Positions 1-12,259 are shown, counted from the stretch's first letter. The stretch: 64,000 bases of DNA from Trematomus loennbergii (GCA_012861695.1 JAAOOA010000263.1:378001-442000); one strand, 5' to 3'. The notes: generated by a model not told the origin, from the letters alone. A program made the numbers and translations.

Positions 1-650
1 ACTCTTTAAAGTAGAGACACTACATACTGATATACACCTGAACATCAGCAGGAGAGGACTCTTTAAAGTAGAGACACTACATACTGATATACACCTGAAC
101 ATCAGCAGGAGAGGACTCTTTAAAGTAGAGACACTACATACTGATATACACCTGACATCAGCAGGAGAGGACTCTTTAAAGTAGAGACACTACATACTGA
201 TATACACCTGAACATCAGCAGGAGAGAACTTTTAAAGTAGAGACACTACATACTGATATACACCTGAACATCAGCAGGAGAGGACTCTTTAAAGTAGAGA
301 CACTACATACTGATATACACCTGAACATCAGCAGGAGAGGACTCTTTAAAGTAGAGACACTACATACTGATATACACCTGAACATCAGCAGGAGAGAACT
401 TTTAAAGTAGAGACACTACATACTGATATACACCTGAACATCAGCAGGAGAGAACTTTTTAAGTAGAGAGACTACATACTGATATACACCTGAACATCAG
501 CAGGAGAGGACTCTTTAAAGTAGAGACACTACATACTGATATACACCTGAACATCAGCAGGAGAGAACTTTTAAAGTAGAGACACTACATACTGATATAC
601 ACCTGAACATCAGCAGGAGAGAACTTTTTAAAGTAGAGAGACTACATACA
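1..650. repeat. 57-bp minisatellite array at left edge of unit 1
   Basis: About eleven and a half tandem copies of a 57-bp unit containing ACTCTTTAAAGTAGAGACAC. Units toward the right are degenerate (AGAACTTTT variants). The array is cut by the window start. It has the same position relative to the following unique sequence as the array at 34204-35275, so it marks the left boundary of duplication unit 1. Confidence 0.95.
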
Positions 651-822
651 TTTATCGGGTCATTCACTTGGTCCATTAGTGACCTCAGTGGAAAATAAAT
701 GTGGCTCCCGATAAATCGCCCTAATCAATTAAAATGAAAAGAATCTTAACTGGAAAAGCTGACTGCATTGCAGGTGAAGACTACAACTCCCATGATCCCA
801 CCTTACCTCAAAATGTCACCAA

Positions 823-1082
823 ACTTGTCTTTTTATTACAGTCATTGAAAGACGGCAGTGCAAAAATTACAAATAAGATTTTTGATACTAGTTGATATTT
901 TTACTACAAACACATATTAAGGCCCACTTCAACTTAAGTTGAATAATGAGCAGCAGCTATAAACTCTCACATTATTTGAAACACATGCTTTATATGGGAA
1001 TGACGTTAAAATGCATCCCTATCAAATAAAAATAAAAAAATCTCCAGCCTTCCTTATAAAACTCTTATCTCCAGACTTTAAA
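823..1082. repeat. Dispersed about 255-bp block, first of four copies
   Basis: The block runs from TGTCTTTTTATTACAG to CTCCAGACTTTAA and recurs at about 27311-27562, 35467-35737 and 55902-57122 (the last split by a MITE). The first and third copies continue into a shared sequence. The second and fourth lie upstream of the Rab exons. The block contains CAACTTAAGTTG, the intact target of the MITE inserted in the fourth copy. Its identity is unknown. Confidence 0.8.
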
Positions 1083-2459
1083 GGGCTCATGTCATGCTTT
1101 TCCGGTTATTACCCGTCCCCTTGTGTGTTATGAAGGATGATTAGGACAATTCTGGAGAAATAGATCTGAAAGGTGCACGTCAAATCAGCAGGACAGAGCT
1201 GCCATCCACCTGGACCCCCCGTGGTGCTGGAGAAAGCAAAACGCGATCAGGAACATCATCCACCCACCACCCAATCCTCTGCTTACTGCCGTCCTCCAGA
1301 CGTATGAGTGCAGAACTGTAGAGCTCAACACTGCTGCCACTTCAGCCTTACATACTTTTACTTCAATTTAACATATTTAATCTGTGTGCCATATATAACA
1401 TCTCATTTTGCATATCCTGTATATACTTATTACATTGCTGTTAACAGTTCATTTATTTGCAATACTGTCTAGATTTAATCTACAATTAAGATTATATTAC
1501 TTAATCTAAATTGTGTTTGTTTATATTTATATTTTATCTTGCACTTTTCTGTGTCTTAGTTTCAGAATTTGATTTTTTCTGTGTCCTTTCTTTTAATAGA
1601 TATTTAATGATTATAGCTTACTGCTGTTGATGTTAAATGGCACGATTGATTTCCTCTGTCTCAATGATGAAAGTTCTCATAATAGAAGACATGAAGCTGC
1701 AGAGAGAGGATGGATATATTCTTACCTCTACTTTGTGATTAGATGAAAATACAAAATTAAATTAAAATAGTAATTGTTAAACACATTGTTTATTTCATTT
1801 ACTGAGGTTTTAACCATTATTTACAACATGTGTACATAAGCAGTAGAATAATAGGATATCTCTAGGTCATTAAACTGTCTTAAGTTCTGTTTGATTATAT
1901 TAATACAAAAAATAGGCTATAGAAATTTTATTGTGTATTTCAGCAGAGCAGGGGGGTCACCGTGCTGCTGGACCTGGAGGAGCTGACCTGGGGTCAGTAG
2001 GACATCATCTGGGCTGGTTCAGGGAAGAAGGAGAATATAAACTATTATAATCACAGCTAATAAGATTAGAAAACTAATATTGTTTAGAATCAATCTATAC
2101 AATATGCTGTTGTTCATTTAAAAAACATATCGTTTATTAGTAGCCTACAGACAAATTAAGACTTATGTTAAATATGAAATAATATGATGAAATCACATCA
2201 GCTATATAATGTACTTGTTAACTTACTTCTGTAACATTACTGGGGGCTAAAGGAACAGCTTTACCTGGCCATGGTTCTCTTTATTTCATCGCCGTCGATG
2301 ATCTCCAAAAAATTGTTAAAGTAAAAAAGTAAAGTTTCTGGATCATGTTCAGCTAAGTTAGCTTGTTAGCTCATATGCTATCAGGCTGCTGGAGCAGCGC
2401 AACAGAACAGCGTGTATCATGTGACGTAAACAGGCAGTGCTCCGCAGGCTGGACCATCT
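1083..2459. other. AT-rich intergenic stretch, no gene seen
   Basis: I see no coding exon. The stretch is collinear with about 35738-37108 at high identity with scattered indels. It lies beyond the 3' end of the minus-strand NLR gene. Confidence 0.6.
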
Positions 2460-2700
2460 CATTTCGTAGGCCACTCGGTCTGCATCCTTCGTGGACCGCA
2501 TAGGCTGCGTCCTCCGAAGGATGCAGTCCCTGAATTGAGACACGGGGGGTGTTCCTCAATGTCGAGGACGCTTCCTTGGTAGGACAAGTCTTCCGAGTCA
2601 GGTCCTTCAGAAGCTAGGCAAGAATCCTTCCTGGCATTCGGAAAACGAAGAGTGGAACAGGCGAGCAAGTGTGCAGGTGTGCGTCATATGAGAGGCCCCG
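2460..2700. mobile_element. MITE-like remnant with short inverted arms
   Basis: Short arms GCATCCTTCG and CGAAGGATGC lie about 30 bp apart, followed by a GGTGTTCCTCAATG end-like sequence. The same block occurs at about 37108-37345. A diverged relative lies in reverse orientation at about 14280-14450. I did not identify its ends or family. Confidence 0.4.
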
Positions 2701-2771
2701 CCTTAAATTGAGTGCGATTTGTTTGAAGACTCATAACTTATTTGCGAATATCGAAGAAGTACTGTATTCGG

Positions 2772-3787
2772 CAGGGGCGTCGCCTGGACCTGAAAACATT
2801 CGGGGCTTAGCCCACAGTGGCATTTTTTACTGCAACACTCCCCACACGCACACACACAGTACACCCGCGACTGTTACAATGAAGGCTCGATAATCAGCTC
2901 ACGGCATATAGGCAGGGGTAAAGTGGTATTTTTTATGAGTGGGGGGCTCACCTCCTCTAGGGGGGTCCGGGGGATGCTCCCCCGGGAAGATTTTTTTTAA
3001 ATATTGAAGTTAAATGCATCAATCTGGTGCACTTTGAGAGCAAAATGAAGAGATCTATGGATACCTCTCTCAACACCCATATGAAGCAGAACTGTAAACA
3101 GATGTACTTTTTCTTTATGGATATTTTACAAATCACTCCCCTTTTAAACTCTATTCTTGTTTTACTGCCATATAGTATTTCATAACTGTTTTTCCTTTAT
3201 TCTCTTTTTTTAATAACTATAATGATCATATGAAGGTGTGCCGCGGAAATAATCTTTTGAATAATTTGTGACCAAACCGTTTGAGACCCACTGAGATAAC
3301 TTAGACTAAAGTTAACTATCTAAACACTCAGAGAGTCCTTTAGCTCACCTGAGTCTCTCAGTCTGAGAGGAGAGGACTCTCCTCCAGCTTCTTGTGGAAC
3401 AAACAGCTCCTTATGTCCGTTAGTGCAGCTAGCTAACCAGATGCTAACAACACGGTCCATGCTGACACCGGTCCCTCCATCCCCCTCTCTCCCTCTCTCT
3501 CTCTCTATCACACTAAATGCGCTATTGCCACACACACACACAGAGCCGAGCTTGAATGACACAAGCACACGTTTATTTCCATGCAACTCTCTGATTGGTC
3601 TGGTGTCATGCCTCTGTTGCATTCACTGAACACGGGAAATTACAGTGCTGCCGTCCTCTCTTGTGTCATGATGAGGTTCACGTAAAGCACGGTTAATGTA
3701 TTATATTATTGAGGGAGAATTGTCCGGGGCTACAGAAAAAACATTCGGGGCTAAAGCCCCAGATGCCCAGGCCAGGCGACGCCACTG
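2772..3787. mobile_element. hAT-like non-autonomous element with 8-bp TSD
   Basis: The left end is CAGGGGCGTCGCCTGG and the right end is CCAGGCGACGCCACTG, forming imperfect terminal inverted repeats. The 8 bases GTATTCGG flank both sides (2764-2771 and 3788-3795), as expected for hAT transposition. The element is about 1.0 kb. I recognise no transposase. It is absent from unit 2, where a different insertion starts at nearly the same place (about 37402). Confidence 0.85.
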
Positions 3788-3795
3788 GTATTCGG

Positions 3796-5221
3796 TAAAA
3801 GGATCATCTCTCCAGGACAGAACCACTGAACTAACATAAAACGTTCTCCTTCTGTTTGCAGCCTTGAAAAAGTCCTGGAGGATAAGCAGCCATAATAAAA
3901 TCATAAAATCACCATCACCAATCAATAATCAAATGTGTATTCATATATCATACTTGATGTCTGCAAACCTTTTTTACACATATTGGTGCACATTGTAGCA
4001 TAAACCACAAATATCAACAAAAGAGGCAAAGTCAAAAAACATTTTAATATTTATTTAGGTGCAAAACGCTCTAAGGTCTCATTAAAAAATAGTCAGTTTC
4101 TCACATAGGCCTACTGTATAAACTCAAATGTGAATTTTCCTTCACATTGAATCAGCAATCAGAAATTATGCAAATCAAATCAACTTTCAATCAGTCTTTT
4201 AGCTCCTTGAGTTGAACAAGCAAACAGAAAACCTGCACAGAATCACATATCCAGGGTTTCCCACACATAGACTATACTTGGACGGGCCGCCCAGGTATAT
4301 TAACGGCCGCCCAAGTATATTTCGCGACCCATTTAGGTTTTTTATTTTTTATTTTTAATATATATATTTTTTATTCGTCCGTGACCACGACGCCATCTGC
4401 GATCGATTAACTTGTGGACAATGATCCTCGCTCTACGCCTCCTGTACCCAGTCCCAGACTGGCCATCGGGAGGACCGGGGGGTTCCCCGATGGCCTTGCC
4501 TGTTAAGTGGCCTGCCTCACAGGGTGACTGGCTGTCTACATGATGTGGCCTGCCGACATGGCCACTGTCATACAGATCATAAATCAAAGCCCTTGATTGG
4601 TTAGTTAGTTAGTTAGTATTTTTAGTAAAATATGCATGACTAAAAAATAAAAAGTTAACTAGGTGAAAGATACACTTTTAAAACTTGTTGAGAGCTAAAA
4701 CTAGTCTTTGCTGCTGCCTCAAAGAGGAGAAGGGAGGATAGGAGGGAGACAGGTGAGGCTGATTCAGGAGCCCAGACACACTCACAACTATAAATGAACC
4801 AAAAATAAATAAATAAACAAGTTTCAGTGTTTTTTCATATTGGAAATGGGATGTTATTGGTTATGGCCATGGTTTTATGATTATTGAAATGTATACAGTT
4901 CTGTTTCATATAGGTGTTTCCATAGATATAGTCTCTTTATTTTCCCCTCAAAGTGCACCAGATTGATGCATTTAATTCCAAAATTAAAAAAAAAATCCCC
5001 CTAGAGGATTTGAGGTCCACCCCCACTTAAAATCACATGGACAGGTTCCTAAATACATTTACCATTTTTAAATAGTAACCCATGTCCATATGGTTATTTG
5101 TGGGTAGTAGATTTAAACTATAGGGCTATCACTATGGGCCCTGCCTGTACCTGTTCGCTCTGCCATCGCGTGAAGGGTCTGCTAACAAGCGACCAACAGA
5201 AAGGTTAATGTTGTTGCACGT
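3796..5221. other. Unit 1-specific repeat-derived stretch, no gene
   Basis: No coding exon is supported. The motif CAGGGTTTCCCACACATAG near 4253 resembles the left end of a common hAT-type MITE, but I could not find a matching right end. A segment near 4945-5010 matches about 2985-3045 (inside the neighbouring hAT-like element) in reverse orientation. This points to related elements piled up here. Confidence 0.45.
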
Positions 5222-5395
5222 CACCTCACTGACTCCTTTAAGAAGGGCCTAAAAACCTTTCCTTTTTTTAAAGCCTTTTATTAAACTTGTGTTTCTTTAA
5301 AAAAGAAAAAGAAGTATATTATGCCCCTTGTAGCACTTTGAGATTACTTTTAGCAATGAAAGGTGCTTTACAAATAAAATGAATTATTCTTATTC
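5222..5395 (+). mobile_element. 3' tail of a LINE (L2/Rex-like), truncated
   Basis: The sequence matches the longer copy at 39777-39945. It ends in GAAAGGTGCTTTACAAATAA followed by an AT-rich simple tail, which is typical of L2-clade LINE 3' ends in fish. Only the last 170 bases are present in unit 1. Confidence 0.6.
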
Positions 5396-5403
5396 TTATC
5401 ATT

Positions 5404-5650
5404 AGGTTGGACACTCCAAGGGCCCCCCCTATTCAGGAGCCATCGGATGCCCCCCAGAGTCTCTTCACCCCAACTGGAACCCCCGATGCCAAACTCAGTC
5501 GTCAGGTGGAAAAACGATGGCAGATAGGTGTCCTCCCCTTTCAGAAAGAGCAAGGCATCACCAGATCCAAGCGCCCCTCCAGTCCAGTGGACCCCCTTCC
5601 AGCAGCTCATTGACCGGGTCCTGCGTCCCACTCTCAGTATGCAGATATCC
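5404..5650 (+). mobile_element. Possible retroelement pol fragment
   Basis: An open stretch of about 68 codons includes 'SRQVEKRWQIGVLPFQKEQ' and 'ITRSK', which loosely resembles the start of BEL/Pao-type pol polyproteins of fish retrotransposons. The copy at about 39955-40200 is similar but has a one-base indel in this region, so reading continues in a different frame. There is no start context and no neighbouring retroelement domain. The family assignment comes from memory of the motif and is weak. Confidence 0.3.
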
Positions 5651-6078
5651 GGATAACGACATCGTTCAAAGTGAGGTGTTGGGGTAGTTAAAGGCGGGGC
5701 TCGAAGCTAACCTGAAGAAGAGTGAGTTGGGGTATCTGGGGTCGATGGAGTCTCCTCTTTGGTGCCGGGATGGGTGGGAGGTGGTGGTAGGTAGCAGCAG
5801 GTGTATGTGCAACACATCTTTCTTCTTAAGAAAAGCTTTAAGTACAATTGATTGTTTTTGTTCATTTATATTGAGGAGAGCTAACAGGAAGTCTCTCATC
5901 AGCTGCAGCCTTCTTCTTTATTTTCCAAAATGCCTCCACGCTCCTCTTCACGTCTCAAACTCGCCCCGTGAGGAATAAACTGGGAACAAATAAAACCTGA
6001 GCTTGCAGATTTGTCTGAAACACCAGAAAAACATGTTGAAACCTCAATAAATAAACTTCACATGGTATGACCTCTCAC

Positions 6079-6303
6079 CTTTCTGTGTGTCTTCACTTCC
6101 TGTCACCTGAGAGGAGAAGGAGAGAGAGAGAATAATGATGATAATAAAACTAAGAGAAACAGCCAGAATGATGAAGAGAGAAAGAAGAGTGTTGTTTTCC
6201 TCTGAGGTCACGCTCCATTAAAGAGTTTACTATCTTGATGAATGGAGGATATGGTTTCAGTACTCACAGGTCTTCTGGATCGTGGCTCTGATCTCCATTG
6301 ATC
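6079..6303 (-). CDS. Two small candidate 3' exons of NLR copy 1
   Basis: On the minus strand, a 36-base segment (6303-6268) lies between a CTACAG acceptor and GTGAGT donor. A 28-base segment (6106-6079) lies between a CTCTCAG acceptor and GTGAG donor. Both are preserved in unit 2 at 40851-40808 (8 bases longer) and 40654-40627. Their products are too short to identify, and only the splice-site framing supports them. Confidence 0.35.
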
Positions 6304-6485
6304 CTGTAGAGATGAACACAATCCAACAGTTTAGATCCAGTTTAAAATAAGTGTTAGTTCTTTGAGTCAGCTTCAGAGTCCTGATCTCATGCTTTACATC
6401 CCATCATATCTTCTCTGCAAACACTACGACTGCCTGCCACAGCTCTCAGCTGCATGACAGGAAGTAACCAGTCATTGGTCTAGAA

Positions 6486-7031
6486 CAGGGGGGTCCAAAC
6501 TTTTTCACCGAGGGCCACATACAGAAAAATATATAAAGGTCTGGGCCGCTCTCTAGAGGTACTGCCTCATAAGTTCAGTTATAAGTCAGGAAACTCAATC
6601 AAATGAAGGTAAAGGATGCTTGTTACTTGAAGATGCTTTAAGAAACAAAACAGCTCCAGCTCTCCAGAGGGTTTACTTTATTCTGTCAGCAGCTCATTCC
6701 TTTAAACAGGAGCTTCAGATTGATTATAATTACAGGAAATATGAAGGGTTTATTTCACGCTTGTTATAAATAAGTTATTGGGCTTTTTTCTTATCAAGTT
6801 AGATTTGTTAGAAATGTTTTCAGCTTTAATTGACTGAATTTATTTTAAAGGTGGGCTTATTAACACATGAATACTACTGTGTAATATATGTGTACATATA
6901 TATTTAAGAAGTACAATACAAGACAAGCAGAAGTTTCATTGTGGGCCATATTTCATTATACTTTCAGAATTTGCTGAGGGCCGATTCCGAGGGCCGCATT
7001 TGGCCCCCGGGCCGCAGTTTGGACACCCCTG
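6486..7031. mobile_element. hAT (Charlie-type) MITE
   Basis: The terminal inverted repeats CAGGGGGGTCCAAACT and AGTTTGGACACCCCTG enclose internal text such as GAGGGCCACATACAG and TTTGGCCCCCGGGCCGC, characteristic of Charlie-like hAT MITEs in vertebrates. The flanks GTCTAGAA and GGCTAGAA differ by one base, consistent with an old 8-bp target duplication. The same insertion is in unit 2 (41034-41584), so it predates the duplication. Confidence 0.88.
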
Positions 7032-7279
7032 GGCTAGAAACTAAAAACATCCCATAAGAACAGACTACCTTTCCCACTCTTCTGTAAAACCCCATATGTC
7101 TGTTAGAGAGTTGATTACTAAAGTGTGGCTTTGCATGTTCAGCTGGCCTTCTATAGTTGATGGAAGAATGAAAGAGCCTGCAGTCAGTGGGTAACATCAC
7201 TGATCTGTTTCCCCAGTGAGAGAAACACCTCCCTGTGGTTCATACAATACTGCTGAACCAGCAGAGACCCCTTACTGAC

Positions 7280-7444
7280 CTGAGAGTCTCCAGTCTGCAG
7301 TCTGGACTCTCCAGAAGATCTCTCAGCAGCTTCACTCTGAATCCTGCAGAGCGACTCAGGTCCAGATCTCTCAGATGGATGTTGGACTTCAGAGCTGAGG
7401 CCAGAGCAGAACAGCTGATCTCTGACAAACTGCAGCTCCTCAGT
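7280..7444 (-). CDS. NLR copy 1, LRR exon (intact frame)
   Basis: The exon lies between TTTATTCAG and GTCAGT. It encodes '[18 protein letters not shown]', 'IHLRDLDLS' and '[12 protein letters not shown]', the standard leucine-rich repeat module of fish NLRC genes. The central part is three codons shorter than usual ([11 protein letters not shown]), but the frame stays open, unlike the other two LRR exons. The unit 2 equivalent is 41833-41996. Confidence 0.8.
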
Positions 7445-7835
7445 CTGAATAAAGAAAACATGATGAGGATACAAATCTGTTTATAATCAGATGTGTTACT
7501 CAACATTGAAATGAATGGGAAAAAAACATGTCTTCTTCAGAAAGTCAACTTTATCCTGTAAAACTAATATTACTTCAGATGAACTTTATTCAGACGTTAT
7601 CGTTTACTAAATATTAAAAACATAGATTTACTTTTACAACTAACATCTATTACAGTTCCTTTAAGAATCAGTCAACATTTATCTCTGCAGTTCTTACTTT
7701 AGTACCTACAAATGAAAGTATGAATAAAAGAACATTTACAACTTTATGGATGTAAGTTAATTATGTAGAAGAATCAGGTTGAATAACTAATGAAACATGA
7801 GATCTCCAGCAGTAACAGAGAGTCAGTGAACTGAC

Positions 7836-8002
7836 CTGAGAGTCTCCAGTCTGCAGTCTGGACTCTCCAGAAGATCTCTCAGCAGCTCACTCCTGAATCC
7901 TTCAGAGCGTTGTGACTCAGGTCCAGATCTCTCAGATGGATGTTGGACTTCAGAGCTGAGATCAGAGCAGAACAGCTGATCTCTGACAACTGCAGCCTCA
8001 GT
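7836..8002 (-). pseudogene. NLR copy 1, LRR exon with frameshift
   Basis: The exon has a TTTATTCAG acceptor and GTCAGT donor. The protein text runs '[15 protein letters not shown]' and '[17 protein letters not shown]', then breaks frame where one A of GTGAAGCTGCTG is missing. The remainder ([12 protein letters not shown]) is in another frame. At 167 bases it is shorter than the usual 174-base LRR exon. The unit 2 copy (42388-42554) has the same missing base, so this lesion predates the duplication. Confidence 0.75.
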
Positions 8003-8099
8003 CTGAATAAAGAAAACATGATGTAACTTTAGAAAACAATGTTCCTGTTTGAAATAACTCCAGGTTTAATAATCTGTTCAGAGTTAAACAGGGTTTTAA

Positions 8100-8789
8100 A
8101 GGTCTCCTATCATGCTATTTTAGGCATATATTATGGGTCTCAGATATATACAAATATATAAAAACATGTCTATGATGTGTTTTGCTCAAAATACCAAACA
8201 GATCATGCATTTTAGAAATCCCTCATATCCCTCTGTTCCAGCTGTTAGAGAAGAGCAGGTTCGGGTCCTTAGCTTGAAAAAAAAAAGGAGGTGGAGCTAA
8301 TGCCTGATCAGAATTCTACCAGCAGAAACTCAGCTAAATGCTGCCGTGATTAAACTCCATATCATGTTCCAAACCACATCAAGGATTCTCTCTGAAACAG
8401 TAGGAGCTCAAACTCTTTCTCTCTCTCAGGTTTACCACAAGGTGAGTTCCTTCTTATTTCCTGCTTCTTCACACATGCTCTCTCCAGTACAGGTTAGCTC
8501 TGAGTGTTAGCCATGCTAATGTAAACACAGACCATATTACTTCCAGAACACGTCTCATTGTTTCGACAGCAACGTTTCTGATTGGCCCGTTGGTGTAAAG
8601 CCCGCCCATATTTTAGTAATGCCGTCATGAATCTGGATCAGCTCCGTTGTTCCCCCGTTTTTAGAGATGTGGGTACGGAGGAAAAGAGAGAGGGGTTTGT
8701 TTCCTGACACTTTGTGAGTCTCCTGACACCGGGACACATGGTGATGAAGAGAAGACATCAGGAAGTGACTTTTGCATGATAGGAAACCT
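8100..8789. mobile_element. TTAA-flanked MITE, ancestral insertion
   Basis: Terminal inverted repeats AAGGTCTCCTATCATGC-type and GCATGATAGGAAACC-type are flanked by TTAA on both sides (8096-8099, 8790-8793). The element belongs to the same family as those at 17245, 44080 and 56021 but is more diverged. It is also present in unit 2 (42652-43347), so it was in place before the duplication. TTAA target duplication is the mark of piggyBac-type transposition. Confidence 0.82.
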
Positions 8790-9087
8790 TTAATCTCAGA
8801 GATGATGTAGAAACAATCCACTGATAATCTGGAACTTTAACTTTGATCAGATGTTTAACAACTCCTTCATCTCCCTCACAGCTCATCAGTACTGACAGCA
8901 TCTCCACTGACTCATGGAGCACAGAGTGAGTCTGTGGAAGCTCAAACACTCTCCCTCACACATTCACCTTCTCTTTGTTATTCTGATCAATATTCAGTCA
9001 TTAGCAAAATGGAAAAAAATTTAATGATTTTTTTCAAATTCAGAAAATGATAAACACAAACAGATGAAGTTCAGTCAGTGAACTGAC

Positions 9088-9233
9088 CTGAGAGCCTCCA
9101 GTCTGCAGTTTGGACTCTTTAGTCCAGAACTCAGCAGCTCCACTCCTGAATCCTTCAGTGTTGACTCAGGTCCAGATCTCTCAGATGGGAGGGTCAGACT
9201 TCAGAGCTGAGGCCACGACTTCACAGTGAGTCT
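9088..9233 (-). pseudogene. NLR copy 1, first LRR exon (degenerate)
   Basis: A CTCTCAG acceptor and GTCAGT donor bound an exon whose protein text is recognisable in pieces ('ASALKSD', 'KDSGVELLSSGLKSPNCRLE') but spread over different frames, with a TGA after 'SDPPI'. It is the first LRR module after the NACHT exon. The unit 2 equivalent (43649-43797) is also degenerate. Confidence 0.7.
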
Positions 9234-10039
9234 CTGAGAGTCCACAGCAGCAAGTCTATAATAACACATATATTACAACATGTGTTAAAAAAGAGGAAAC
9301 ATAATGACCTCAAGCATTTGATGAAAAAATATTTGACATGTTCTGATTGAGATTTGCTGTTAGTCCATTTTATATAATAAATATGATAATAGAGTGTAAT
9401 GTGTTGTCAGTGTGATCTGATCACATGTCTGTGCTCCTGCTGTCACTGACTGTTACCAAGAAACAGAAATTAAATAAATCACTTGACAATATTAGAGATG
9501 TACATATTTAAATGTTAATTAATATTTAGATGTGAATGATGGATGTTTTGGCTTCTCTGAGCATCTGGAAATGTATTGTGCACACAAACACAGTTAACAA
9601 ACCAATAAAGTTTCAATATTTTAAACTGAATACCATCAGATGTTCTCACTATATGAGCATTAAGACATAACTCTGGTATTGGTGGGATATGATATAGATC
9701 TGATTTTAAACTCTAACACATTGTGATAAAAACGTGTGTGTGTTTAATGATAAAGAAACTACTAGAAAGTAATAATAACTGATAACTGTAAGTCCTGCTG
9801 TGTGGTGTGATCACATGCTGAGAAACCTCTAGAGTCCTTCATGTGTTTGACATGTCGCCTCCATCACTCAATATGAAGAGAGAAACGCTTCAGTTTAACT
9901 ATTATTATAAATAAATAGAAGAACAGTGTTGGTTTATTTTGCTCTCAGTATTTAAACAGCAGAAATGTTATAGTGTTTATTTGAATAATTAAACTTCTGA
10001 TCCACATTAGTTTATAAAGTTAATCACATCTGGACTTAC
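9234..10039. other. NLR copy 1 intron between NACHT and LRR exons
   Basis: No feature is seen here, but this intron is the empty-site reference for two unit 2 insertions. CATATTTAAATG near 9510 is the empty site of the TTAA element at 44080. ACACATTGTGATAA near 9720 is the empty site of the MITE at 46472. Confidence 0.7.
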
Positions 10040-11831
10040 TTGAACTTCCTGCAGTTCCTCACAGCTGGAATCAGTCTCGTTTCCCCTCATGATGTGTTGT
10101 ACTTCTCAGGTCCAACTCATCCAGAACCTCCTCTGACATCTGCAGCATGTAGGCCAGAGCAGAGCAGTGGATCACAGAGAGTTTCTTCTCTGATCTGTTC
10201 TCTGACTTCAGGAACTCTGTGATCTCCTGATGTACTGAGTGGTCCTTCATCTCTGTCAGACAGTGGAAGATGTTGATGCTCCTGTCAGGAGAGTTTATCA
10301 CTGCTCATCTCTTCAGGTTGCTGATGGCTCTCTGGATGTTTCTGGTGTTGTCTGTGCGACCCAGCAGGCCTCCTAACAGTCTCTGGTTGGACTCCAGAGA
10401 GAGGCCGTGGAGAAAGCGGACAAACAGGTCCAGGTGGCCATTTTCACTTCTGAGGGATTTCTCCATGGCTCCCTTTAGGAAGACATCCAGGGATGGGTAA
10501 TCCTGATCACTGTTTTTACTGTTCTATAGCCAGTCTCTTCAGGAAGTCCTTCAGTACCCTGTGTCTCTGTTGGTGTAACAGTGAACATGTAGACTGCAGC
10601 CAGAAACTCCTGAATGCTCAGATGAACAAAGCAGTAGACTGTTTTCTGAAGATCACTCTCTCTCTTTTGAAGATCTCTGTACAAACTCCTGAGTGCACCA
10701 AGGCCTCGGTGACCAAGACCACAGCGCTGCAGGTCTTCTTGGTAGAACATGATGTCTCCTTTCTCCAGATGTTCAAACGCCAGCCTCCCCAGCTTCAGAA
10801 GAACCTCCCTGTCAGCCTCCGTCAGCTGCTGTGGACTCGTCTCATGTCCCTCTTCATACTTCTGCTTCTTCCTCTTGGTCTGGACCAGCAGGAAGTGTGA
10901 GTACATGTCAGTGAGGGTCTGGGCAGCTCTCCTCTCTGGTCTGTAGTCAACATGTGGTCCAGAACTGCAGCAGTGATCCAGCAGAAGACTGGGATCAGAC
11001 ACATGATGTGGAGGCTCCTGGAGCTCTTGATGTGAGAGATGATTCTGCTGGACAGGTCTTCATCACTCGATCTCCTCCTGAAGTACTCCTCCTTCTGGGC
11101 GTCAGTGAAGCCTCGTACTTCTGTTACCCTGTCCACACACTCAGGAGGGATCTGATTGGCCGCTGCAGGTCTGGAAGTTATCCAGACGAGAGCCGAGGGA
11201 AGCAGCTTCCCCCTGATGAGGTTTGTCAGCAGCACGTTGACTGAGGACTGCTGTGAGACATCAGACACAACCTCATTGTTTCTGAAGTCCAGAGAAAGTC
11301 TGCTTTCATCCAGGCCGTCAAAGATGAGCAGCACTTTGCAGACAGCCAGCTGCTCTGCTGTGACCTTCTGTAAGGTTGGATGGAAAACATGGAGCAGCCT
11401 GAGAAGACTGTACTGCTCACCTTTGATCAGGTTCAGCTCCCTGAAGGAGAGCGGGATCACCAGACTGACATCTTGGTTTCCCAAACCCTCGGCCCAGTCC
11501 AGAGTGAACTTCTGCACTGAGAAGGTTTTTCCAACTCCAGCGACTCCGTTGGTCAGGACCGCTCTGATGAGAGTCTGTTGGTCAGGTAAGGCTTTAAAGA
11601 TGTCCTGGCACTTGATTGGAGTGTCATGGAGGGTCTCTTTCTTGGAAGCTGTCTCCAGCTGCCTCACCTCATGTTGGGTATTAACCTCTTCACTCTGGCC
11701 TTGTGTGATGTAGAGCTCAGTGAAGATCCTGTTGAGGAGGGTTTCACTTTGATCAGTTCCTTCAGTCACACGTTCACATCTCCTCCTCAGACTGAGCCTA
11801 TGTTCATCTAAAACCTCCTGCAGACCACTAT
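10040..11831 (-). pseudogene. NLR copy 1, FISNA-NACHT exon with frameshifts
   Basis: The exon begins after a TTCCAGCAG acceptor in phase 1 (giving D-SGLQEVLDEH), followed by a FISNA domain ('SEEVNTQHEVRQLETASKK', 'TPIKCQDIFKA'). The NACHT domain carries Walker A GVAGVGKT (plus strand 11524-11547) and Walker B '[10 protein letters not shown]' (about 11303-11332), then '[13 protein letters not shown]' and the winged-helix marker 'FVHLSIQEFLAAVY'. It ends at an AA/GTAAGT donor. The family is an ATP-driven signalling switch. Against copy 2, one G is missing from a G run near 10920 and two bases near 10711, and a TGA follows near 10305. The first 300 or so codons are uninterrupted. Only one 'LGRTDNRP'-type module is present, versus three in copy 2. 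Confidence 0.88.
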
Positions 11832-12024
11832 CTGCTGGAAGAGAAGGAAACAGGAGAGAATCAGAAAATGCTTTTGAGAATATAACAATAAAACTAATAA
11901 AAACAGACTGAGTTTAAATGTTTTATAAACATTTTAATGTCTATGTTCTTCAACAGAATACCTAATAAAAAAAACAAATGAACCAGGAAGAGGAATAAGA
12001 CGCTGCATGAGTTCGGCCTCTTAC

Positions 12025-12259
12025 CTCGTACAGAGCTGGTCTGACTGGCTGTCTGCAGGCCAGCTCTGGTTCTGGATCTTTCTCCACACTGGGGACAGAG
12101 GGGTCTCCTGATGGAGGTCTCTGCTCCCAGTATGAGGTGATGCACTGTCTGCAGAACCAGTGTCCACAGCTGGTAGAGACTGGATCCTTCAGGACGTCCT
12201 GACACAGAGCACAGCTGGACAACTGCTCCTCCACAGGAACACCACTCTTCCTCTTCCCT
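12025..12259 (-). pseudogene. NLR copy 1, RING exon with frameshift
   Basis: A CTCTCCACAG acceptor and GAG/GTAAGAG donor bound the exon. It encodes 'LSSCALCQDVLKDPVSTSCG', 'HWFCRQCITSYWEQ' and 'PPSGDPS', the C3HC4 RING finger found N-terminal to NACHT in many fish NLRC proteins and TRIM-like proteins (E3 ligase fold by family knowledge). One C of the CCTCCTG run is missing near 12099, so the last CPQC pair falls in another frame. It ends in phase 1, which matches the NACHT exon. Confidence 0.85.

Noticed and set aside
5000..7000. B30.2/SPRY exon at the 3' end of the NLR gene
   Set aside because: Looked for because many fish NLRC genes end in B30.2. No LDxNTA or WEVE-type motif was found on the minus strand here or in unit 2.
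8758..8949. 63-codon minus-strand frame next to the MITE at 8100
   Set aside because: It crosses the TTAA boundary of the MITE and lies between LRR exons. No family resemblance and no convincing splice sites; treated as intron sequence.
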